From Bacteroidales bacterium (GTDB taxonomy: Bacteria > Bacteroidota > Bacteroidia > Bacteroidales > Muribaculaceae): DNA of 31,305 nt. Position 1 is the stretch's first letter. Each line of letters begins with the position of its first letter. The position numbers and the translations under genes are program-made. The DNA lies in assembly GCA_900767075.1 (NCBI GenBank), contig CAAFXX010000031.1, positions 1 through 31,305 of the forward strand. The letters are read 5' to 3'. Positions 24,181 to 31,305 of this stretch are shown here, piece by piece. The notes beneath the pieces were generated by a model. It was given only the letters and a program-made list of their open reading frames with translations, was not told the origin of the DNA and did no database searches.

Positions 24181-24329
24181 GAAAGCGGCATTTCGGCTGC
24201 CAGGCGATAAATGTTTAACGTTTGTTAAAATGACGGTTTTCGATAAACCTTTTAGAATTGTTTTTGTCTATCATATAGGTAATTGTCGCAGACGTTGCCT
24301 TTAAAATAATAAAACAATGCATCAGCGAC

Positions 24330-24366
24330 AAAACGGAGCAGGGGTCGAGGCCTCGGCTCCGTTTTT
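24330..24366 (+). terminator. Terminator after prfC
   Basis: The stem AAAACGGAGC (24330-24339) pairs with GCTCCGTTTT (24356-24365), followed by TTTTTCTTTTT. A small GAGGCCTC palindrome occupies the loop. It lies 150 nt past the stop codon. The intervening 24181-24329 has a TTTAAC-GTTT-GTTAAA hairpin (24214-24229) and no visible gene. Confidence 0.85.
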
Positions 24367-24482
24367 CTTTTTATCCCCCTCCACTCAGGTAATGTGCGGC
24401 TGCGGTTAATGTTTTTTTAAGGATTCTTTTATAAAAATATAAAAAATAGCCGATAGAGGTGTGATACACTAAATTTTTTAAG

Positions 24483-24490
24483 TATATTTG
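24483..24490 (+). promoter_or_regulatory. -7 box opening the long leader of the LRR-protein gene
   Basis: TATATTTG is a full TAnnTTTG match in the gap between the prfC terminator and the LRR gene. No clear -33 TTTG is seen. The predicted RNA start falls at or next to a hairpin, ATTTGT-GCGGA-ACAAAT (24497-24513). The leader to 24807 would be about 310 nt. Confidence 0.5.
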
Positions 24491-24515
24491 CACGTGATTT
24501 GTGCGGAACAAATTC

Positions 24516-24626
24516 ATGGGATTGAGTTTCACACGGATTTACACCCGGACACAGTCGGAATATCGATGGTTATATAGTTTCGGGCAGGTGCTTTTGCAAT
24601 CCGCAGACCTAACCACTAACTTATAA
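24516..24626 (+). other. 36-codon upstream ORF in the leader
   Basis: ATG at 24516 to TAA at 24624-24626, beginning MGLSFTRIYT and rich in Arg, Tyr and Leu. It has no strong ribosome site and could be chance. Listed because it fills a third of an otherwise empty 310-nt leader. Confidence 0.2.
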
Positions 24627-24806
24627 AAAAGTCTCCTGCTGATCAGAAAACCCTCGTCAAGACTTACAAATATTGGATGCCTTCTCGGTGTCGATTATTT
24701 ATAGGAAATTACGTCTAATGGATATTATGTAAAATAAGGTATCACCAGACTCACTCCGGATTCCACGAACAATAAACTAACACAATAACAACAAAAAATC
24801 AGACAC

Positions 24807-27800
24807 ATGAGAAAGACGTTAATCGCGGGCTCTGCGCTCGCAATTGCCGCATTATGCGGATTATCGTTGATCGCCACGCGTCAGGAAACAAATGACCTGC
24901 GGATTCCTTCGGGACCACAGGTGATCGATGCGTCCTCACTGGCGAAAATGAAACATAAAGTGCCGTCCTCAAAAGGCATGATGAAAGTCGAAGGCGAGGA
25001 TTCGCCGAATGTCGATAAAATCAGATTCGATCTGTGGCATTCGGTAGATTGTATATATGATATGGGCAACAGTGATCAATACACTGTCGATTCTCCACTC
25101 CAATTCTCAAATGAGGGTCAGCATCTGTATACCGGTATCGATCAAAAAGAGGGTGATCTTTATTATGGATGGCTGGCGGAAGGGAATGTGCCTTACGCTT
25201 TCTCGGGCACTCTCTCCGGAATGCAGCCCGATACAATACAGGTTTGCCTTATTTATTTGAACAACAATACTTGGTACATCGGTTCATCAGAGGAAATTGT
25301 CCTTAATGAAGAGAACAATTATTCTTCCTCCTTCGCTCCCGTTGAACAAGCTTTTGCCGATGGCACGAAACTCGGTGTGGCATTCATTTGTAACGGCGAC
25401 GGTTCGCAGGTCATTACTGCAAGCGGCATGAACTTGACGTATGAAGCCGAGGCAGCGAAGACATCGGCATGGAACCAGGAATCTGATCTTCCCGGTCTTG
25501 GATTGAATGTTTACGATTATCCGGACAGTGTCAAATATGTAGCTTCACTTGCCGACGGTGTTTCCAAGCTCGGTGTCGCAATCTATGATGACCAATGTAT
25601 TATAACCGGCGTCAATACTACGGCAGACACTGTTGAGATCCCGAATCTTCTTAGTATCAAAGGAACTGTCTATACACCGACTTTCTTTGGTTACTATTAC
25701 TCGGACTTCGATTGGACGGGTGCAACCACACTTAAAACGCTTAAACTCGGGCCTGTCAGCAATTGGTATGCTGATGCGAAAGGGAGTGCCTTGACTGATA
25801 TCTGGAGTGAAAATACGAATCTTTCGATAAACGGTAATTACAATTTTGAAGAGATTTATCTCCATATGCCGTTTGGCACGCAGCGGTCTGACTACAGCTA
25901 CTGCGGCTTTAAACGCGTGCTCATTGGTGTCGAGACACCGGAATTCCCCGAAAGCCAGTACTCGAACTGGATCATACCGGGCGAACGGGAGGGCGATTAC
26001 TTCGGTATCACCGACAATGGACAATACTACATAGTGTGTGAAGTATTTACCGACAGTACAAGTGTGACGTTGCCTGAAGCAACACCGGCTAATGGAGGCT
26101 ATTATTACATCAGAGGATTCGGTTATGACAACAATTACTCGAATATCCTTTGTGCAAATGCCCCTGATCTTAAGTCGGTGACAGTTCCGCAAAATTACAC
26201 CAATTTAAATATCAATTGGAGCCGTTCTCCAATTACAGAACTGCACATGCTGGGCGGCAGACCGGAAACATACTGGACTGTTCCTCAGTCGATGACAGTA
26301 TACGTCGGCGAACGCTCAAATTATTCTGATTATGAAAACACAAGCTCTTGGAACAGCGCAACGCTTCTTCCCGAGGGTTGGGAATTCGAATGGATGACTG
26401 TCAATGTGGCTCGTCGTGGTGAATTCGCCCAGACTTATATTGAGATGACCGATGCCAATTGGGCAGAGGGCATTTATGTGAAGGTTACCGGAACCCTCAA
26501 CGAAACTGACCTTGGAAATATTAAGAATCTCACACAGTTGCGCAAACTCGATCTTTCCGAAGCCATCTTCGATAATCTCCCTAATTATTTCTTACAGTCA
26601 AAGGGTACACTCACAGATGTGATTCTTCCGGCATCATTGAAAACTATACCTAACAGTGCATTCAGCGGTTGTCAGAAGCTTATGAATGTCACTGCCCCCG
26701 GCGTGACGAGGATTTATAATTCTGCTTTCAGCAATTGCAGGAAACTTGTGAATTTCAATATTGAGAATGTTACAAGAATAGATGACTACGCATTCAATGA
26801 TTGTGAATTGTATAATCCTGCTCTTTCAGATCGTCTGACATATCTCGGCACCAGTACTTTTGAAAATACAGGCATCACGGAAGTGATTCTTCCTGCCGGT
26901 ATGTCGAAACTTAACCCAAGTGTGTTCAGCTATTGCCGCAAACTGACTAAGGTTGTTATTCCGGAGAATGTACAGGCAATTAAATCGTCGGCATTCAGCT
27001 CATGCCCCCTTCTTTCTGAAATAACCATTCCGGAGGGAGTTACCGAAATAGGGTCAAGTGCTTTTTATAACTGTACATCACTTACAACTATTTCTTTGCC
27101 CTCCACACTTAACAGCATAGGCAGCTCCATGTTCAGCGGATGTTCCGGACTTCAGTCTGTGGCATGCAAGGCGATTGTGCCTCCTGTTGCTAATGGTGAT
27201 TTTACAAGTGGAATGGATCTGAACCATTGTACACTTTATGTGGCGCCGTTTGCGACACAGTCTTATCGTGAGGCCGATAACTGGAGTGCGTTCTACATAA
27301 TGAAACCGCTCAATGAGCCGGTGAAGAATATCTATATCAACCGTCCGATGACGTTTGACCTTCTTTCAGAGGATAACGCCGTTCTTCAGGAGAATCCCAA
27401 TATGACACTTGATTATGGCACTGTGGGCTATCAGACTATGGTTGGTCAGTTGTCGGCAAGCGGCGACGGAACATTGTCTGCCGGTGTATTCAAAATTCTT
27501 CATAATTTCCAGAACCGGAACAACTATTATTCCGATTATCGTACCACTTTGGTTAATAATGCCGAGAATATGCGTGCCGACAGCGTATTATGCTCAATTG
27601 ATTTTGAGAAGAACCGCTGGCATTTCATATCATTCCAGTATGATGTACAGATGTCGGATATTTTCGGATTGAACAATACCGACTTCGTGATCCGTCAGTA
27701 TAACGGCGAGACCCGTGCTGCCGGCGACGGTACGGTAAGCAACTGGCAGCCTGTCGCTGCCGACGGTGTGCTGAAGGCCGGAAAGGGCTACATCATTCAG

Positions 27801-28817
27801 GCGGCAAACAACACTATGGACTCTAATAATAATACCAATGCTGCAATTGTTCGGTTCCCGTCCAGAAACACAGTTACGAAAAACAATCTGTTTACCTCCA
27901 ATAATATAATTGTGCCGTTGGAGGAATATCAGGCGGAATTCGCCCATAACCGTTCATGGAACCTCATAGGCAACCCCTATCCCTGCTATTACGACATGCA
28001 CTGCCTGATGGATGATTTCATATCTCCCATTACATTATGGAAGGGTTCAGGCTATCAGGCTTACTCGCCGGTCGACGACGACATCATCCTTCGTCCTAAC
28101 GAAGCTTTCTTTGTTCAGCGTCCCCTTGATGCCGAGCAGATGGTATTCGGAAGTGAGGGACGCCTTCATTACACAGAAGCGACAAGCAGTGAGCGCAACG
28201 ATAACCACACTCCCGGTGTCCGTACCGCCCCGGCAAAAGTCAATGCCGACCGCAGCGTATTCAACTTCAGCGTCAAGGGAGCGACAGGCGAGAACCGCGC
28301 CCGTATCGTAATAAATGAGAAGGCTGCCATGACATATGAAACGGGATGCGATGCTCCCAAATTCTTCGCTGAAGAATCGACAGATGTGGAGGTTTATGTG
28401 AACGGTGATATCCGCTATGATATCTGCGAGCGTCCTCTCGGCGATGCATCTGCTGTCCTTGGTGTCAAGGTTGCCAAGAGCGGAGAATATACCATATCTC
28501 TTTCCGGCCGTGCATATGAGGGCTGGAACGTCATGCTGACAGATAAGGTGACAGGCACGACTGTTGACCTCACGGCTTCAGCGTATAGCTTCGATTCCGA
28601 AGCCGGTGATTTCGCCGACCGTTTCGCCATCTCCTTCAAGGCTCCTGCCCAGACTTCGGTATCCGAGATCGAGGCTGCCGAAGGAAATGCCCCCGTCCGT
28701 ATAGTGAACCTTTCGGGCGTAACTGTCTATGAAGGACCGATTGCCGATTTCAACGCTTCCAATGGCGTTTATGTAGTGCTCGGCGCTCAGAAGGCATATA
28801 AGGTCATTTTGAAATAA
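24807..28817 (+). CDS. Large secreted BspA-like leucine-rich-repeat protein with T9SS tail
   Basis: This 1336-residue surface or secreted protein has a signal peptide at about 1-22 (MRKTLIAGSALAIAALCGLS). An N-terminal beta-rich region (to about 560) contains Asn/Tyr/Asp-rich segments. A block of BspA-type (LRR_5) repeats runs from about 560 to 835, with the repeated pattern AF-x2-C-x-KL-x4-IP-x2-V (SAFSNCRKL, SVFSYCRKLTKVVIPENV, SAFSSCPLLSEITIPEGVTEIG, SAFYNCTSLTTISLPSTL). A second beta-rich domain (about 840-1280) includes WNLIGNPYP, common in Bacteroidota T9SS cargo. The last 50 residues are a type IX sorting domain (VRIVNLSGVTVYEG to AYKVILK). BspA-like repeats usually bind host or partner surfaces; the target here is unknown. 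It follows a leader of about 310 nt, and the next gene starts 27 nt after its stop. Confidence 0.88.
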   Translation: MRKTLIAGSALAIAALCGLSLIATRQETNDLRIPSGPQVIDASSLAKMKHKVPSSKGMMKVEGEDSPNVDKIRFDLWHSVDCIYDMGNSDQYTVDSPLQFSNEGQHLYTGIDQKEGDLYYGWLAEGNVPYAFSGTLSGMQPDTIQVCLIYLNNNTWYIGSSEEIVLNEENNYSSSFAPVEQAFADGTKLGVAFICNGDGSQVITASGMNLTYEAEAAKTSAWNQESDLPGLGLNVYDYPDSVKYVASLADGVSKLGVAIYDDQCIITGVNTTADTVEIPNLLSIKGTVYTPTFFGYYYSDFDWTGATTLKTLKLGPVSNWYADAKGSALTDIWSENTNLSINGNYNFEEIYLHMPFGTQRSDYSYCGFKRVLIGVETPEFPESQYSNWIIPGEREGDYFGITDNGQYYIVCEVFTDSTSVTLPEATPANGGYYYIRGFGYDNNYSNILCANAPDLKSVTVPQNYTNLNINWSRSPITELHMLGGRPETYWTVPQSMTVYVGERSNYSDYENTSSWNSATLLPEGWEFEWMTVNVARRGEFAQTYIEMTDANWAEGIYVKVTGTLNETDLGNIKNLTQLRKLDLSEAIFDNLPNYFLQSKGTLTDVILPASLKTIPNSAFSGCQKLMNVTAPGVTRIYNSAFSNCRKLVNFNIENVTRIDDYAFNDCELYNPALSDRLTYLGTSTFENTGITEVILPAGMSKLNPSVFSYCRKLTKVVIPENVQAIKSSAFSSCPLLSEITIPEGVTEIGSSAFYNCTSLTTISLPSTLNSIGSSMFSGCSGLQSVACKAIVPPVANGDFTSGMDLNHCTLYVAPFATQSYREADNWSAFYIMKPLNEPVKNIYINRPMTFDLLSEDNAVLQENPNMTLDYGTVGYQTMVGQLSASGDGTLSAGVFKILHNFQNRNNYYSDYRTTLVNNAENMRADSVLCSIDFEKNRWHFISFQYDVQMSDIFGLNNTDFVIRQYNGETRAAGDGTVSNWQPVAADGVLKAGKGYIIQAANNTMDSNNNTNAAIVRFPSRNTVTKNNLFTSNNIIVPLEEYQAEFAHNRSWNLIGNPYPCYYDMHCLMDDFISPITLWKGSGYQAYSPVDDDIILRPNEAFFVQRPLDAEQMVFGSEGRLHYTEATSSERNDNHTPGVRTAPAKVNADRSVFNFSVKGATGENRARIVINEKAAMTYETGCDAPKFFAEESTDVEVYVNGDIRYDICERPLGDASAVLGVKVAKSGEYTISLSGRAYEGWNVMLTDKVTGTTVDLTASAYSFDSEAGDFADRFAISFKAPAQTSVSEIEAAEGNAPVRIVNLSGVTVYEGPIADFNASNGVYVVLGAQKAYKVILK

Positions 28818-28844
28818 GTGATTTTCAAACTTTAATGAATCACA

Positions 28845-31278
28845 ATGAGATATCATATTAATAACATCATACATCGCGCGGCTGCGCTGCTCATCCTGCT
28901 GATGGCGGGATGGGCAGCCGGCGGCGCGATGTCGGCGCAGGAAACGGCGGAGCTGACACTCACGCCGGATCCGGAGACAAACCTGACCGGCACGGCCTCC
29001 GGAAATAATATTCAGCCGCTGACCGCATGGACGGATAATGATACCGGTATATATTTCTCGTTCGAGACGGGAACCGGTAGAACCGCTCCTGCTTATTATG
29101 CCAACGGTGCGAACGTGCGCCTGTATTCAGGAAATACGTTCCAGCTCCATGTGCCGGAAGGATGCTCGGTTACGGAGGTCGTTTTCGACAATTCCTACAC
29201 GAGTTCATCGGAAAAGACCCTCTCTGTCGATACGGGAAATCTTGAATATTCCGAGGAGGTGAGTGAAGACGGCGAAGTCGGGATGAGAAATTATATCTGG
29301 ACCAACAGCGACAATGCCTCTGTCGCCACATTCACACTCAATGACACTCAGATTCGGTTGACGTCTGTAAGAATCTCGTATACCGGAGGAAGCGTTTCCA
29401 CCCGTCCGAAAGCTCCTGTAATCTCAGAGAAATCCCGAACATTCTATCTGCCTTTCGAGATTACCATTGTCGACCCCAATGAGCCGGCGGGTAGGGTATA
29501 TTATACTCTCGATGGTTCGGAACCGAGTGCACAGGGCATTCTTTACACCGGTCCTGTAACAATTCCGGAAGGAACTGATGTGACTGTAAAGGCTGTCGTA
29601 GTTACAGAACTTGGAACCAGCAACGTGGCAATCGCCGCCTATACATATGAAAAGCGTTATGCATTCTCTTATTCTGTGAATAATAAGAATGCCATCAGCA
29701 GTTTTTCATATGATGCCGGAGATGCATATGATAGTTTAAGCCCGGATCAAAAAGTATACATCGCTCCGGGGCTAACAGTTTATCTGAACTGGAATATTAA
29801 CAGCGGATATAAACTTAACTCTGTTAAAAATAACGGAGTCTCGGTTGAAAATCCTTCATACGGATACAACTTTACAATGCCGGAAGAGGATGTGACGTTA
29901 GCTTTTGATGCATTGTTCGATCCCTCTTCGCCCGGCGATCCACAGCCTCCTGTAGTGAAATACAAGCTTACCCGTGTTGCTAATCCTGCAGGTGCCTATA
30001 AGTACGGGAACGCCTCCGAGTATGCGGCAGGTGAAAGTGTATATGTCTCTGCAGGAACTCAGAGCGGATATAAGTTCCTTAGCTGGACGAAAGACGGTCA
30101 GACCGTAAGCACGGAAAGCTCGTTCTATTACGAGATGCCTGCCGCTGATGTCGTGCTTGTGGCAAACTATGTTTATGCTCCGTCAGACCCCGGCGATCCG
30201 CAACAGCCAAAGCTGACCCATCCGTTGACAGTGGTGGCGCAACCGGCAGGGTCTGCCTCGTTCTCGAAAACAGCCGACGGAATAGTATTCGGAGAAGAGT
30301 ATTATGTCTACGCATACCCGCAGACAGGTTATAAATTCGTAAAGTGGATTCTGAACGGAGTGCCGCAGGAAGAGACTTCCACCACATTCCGCGGTACAAT
30401 GACGGAAGCCGGTGCCAATCTGGTGGCGGTAATGAAATTCGACCCGTCTACTCCGTCGAATCCGGGTGCCAATTATTATAATCCGACAACAGGTCTTGCC
30501 ATTATAGATGATTTCTCAGCGGGGAATCTCTACAATGCATTGGAAAAAGCTGTTGGATATAATAATTTCGGAAATGTCAGCAGGTTGATTGTCAAAGGGA
30601 AGATGTCCTCAGATGATTACGGTTGCCTGAGCTATCTGACCAATGCAAACACCATTGACTTGTCGAGAACCGGCAATACTGCCGAAGTCCCGGGATATGC
30701 TTTCCAGAGTATGGCTGCATCCGATATTTTGCTTTCCGCCTCGATTGCAAGTATTGGAAATTATGCATTCAGTAATTGTAGCAACCTTGTGTCACTTACC
30801 GTTTATGCTCAAGAGCCTCCGGTATGTAGCTCAAATACGTTCGCAGGTTTTACAAATAAAGATAATTGCACTGTATTTGTTCCTGCATCGGCGGTTGAGC
30901 TTTATAGCAATGCTGATTATTGGAATGATTTCACGATCCTGCCGATAAACACAGATGCTCATGTCCTGCAGGTCAATCTGCCGGCTGACGGAGCCGACGG
31001 TCGTTACAAACACAATTCGATTGAAATTGTAAACCTCAATTCCGGCGTGCGTCAGAAGTATGTGGTTTCCGACCGTATGCTTTATACTTTCAGCAGCCTT
31101 CAGAAGGATGAGCAGTACAACGTCTATATGTACTCTCAGGCTGGTCTTGAAATCGGACGTATAGAGAACGTTGTGATTCCCGATCAGGATACAGAGGTTA
31201 CATTCGATAACCTTAAGTCACTCCATACGGTTTATGCAAAGGTATTGGCTTCCGACGGCACAGACGTGACTTCGCAGG
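28845..31278 (+). CDS. Secreted repeat protein with InlB-like and LRR modules (3' truncated)
   Basis: About 811 authentic residues are visible; the gene is cut by the contig end, and the apparent last residues IGRAHV and stop come from adapter sequence. The signal peptide ends near residue 31 (MSAQ). In order there are a beta-sandwich region (about 35-180), a chitobiase/fibronectin-like module (GRVYYTLDGSEPS, about 215-270), and three related beta-repeats of InlB/bacterial-repeat type (about 270-540; GYKLNSVKNNG, GYKFLSWTKDG, GYKFVKWILNG). These are joined by Pro/Gly/Asp linkers (PSSPGDPQPP, PSDPGDPQQP, PSTPSNPG). A short LRR_5 stretch follows (SIASIGNYAFSNCSNLVSL, about 630-655), then a further beta domain. 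It starts 27 nt after the upstream LRR gene, so the two are probably cotranscribed surface proteins. A T9SS tail is expected beyond the break. Confidence 0.85.
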
Positions 31279-31305
31279 AGATCGGAAGAGCACACGTCTG
31301 AACTC
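31279..31305 (+). other. Illumina TruSeq adapter contamination
   Basis: The last 27 bases begin AGATCGGAAGAGCACACGTC and continue with the next seven bases of the standard TruSeq read adapter. This is synthetic sequence left at a contig end, not genome. It creates a false ending EIGRAHV plus stop in the last gene. Confidence 0.97.

Noticed and set aside
31279..31301. C-terminal IGRAHV and stop codon of the last gene
   Set aside because: Encoded by adapter sequence, not by the organism.
1..31305. tRNA, rRNA, CRISPR, insertion sequence or phage genes
   Set aside because: I looked through the intergenic regions and saw no tRNA TPsiC-like elements, no spaced repeats and no transposase or integrase ORFs.

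Overview
The window looks like a chromosomal contig from an obligate gut-type Bacteroidales (Bacteroidota), possibly of the Muribaculaceae/Bacteroidaceae kind; the family-level guess is inference. The signs are repeated TAnnTTTG-type -7 promoter boxes, weak Shine-Dalgarno sites, a GLPGLI-family protein, type IX secretion (T9SS) C-terminal domains on three or more secreted proteins, a CoaX-type pantothenate kinase and Bacteroidota-specific gene neighbours. No rRNA, tRNA, CRISPR array, insertion sequence or phage gene was seen. The last 27 bases are Illumina adapter, so the right edge is a contig end contaminated with synthetic sequence, and the final gene is cut there.

Layout. 1-4245: the N-terminus of a membrane protein, probably a sensor kinase (-), a small two-TM protein (-), then a GLPGLI protein translationally coupled (ATGA) to a large outer-membrane barrel protein (+). 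A 24-bp sequence holding two 7-bp direct repeats one helical turn apart occurs twice around this block and looks like a response-regulator box. 4246-4485: a 9-bp-period minisatellite in inverted halves between convergent genes. 4486-7389 (-): a secreted pectate lyase-pectin methylesterase fusion. 7526-10633 (-): an AddB-like PD-(D/E)XK exonuclease, divergent from holB (10780-11913, +). 12022-13958 (+): a sugar nucleotidyltransferase and galE.

14172-20766 is an envelope block. The operon 19829-14924 (-) holds an FtsB/DivIC-like protein, a membrane protein, coaX, an outer-membrane protein, lptC and a HlyC/CorC-type CBS protein. It is bracketed by two same-length paralogous ECF sigma factors (14172-14678 and 20260-20766) that have no anti-sigma neighbour. 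The 430-bp intergenic region before the second sigma gene holds a perfect 24-bp palindrome of the LacI-operator type and a perfect 10-bp inverted repeat.

21053-24180 (+): an uncharacterised cytosolic protein, overlapping rfbD, then prfC, closed by a strong terminator. 24807-31278 (+): after a leader of about 310 nt come two large secreted BspA-like leucine-rich-repeat proteins, the second incomplete. The best leads for undescribed biology are the paired sigma factors and their shared promoter motifs, the two operator-like palindromes, the duplicated direct-repeat box at the GLPGLI locus, and the leader of the surface-protein pair.
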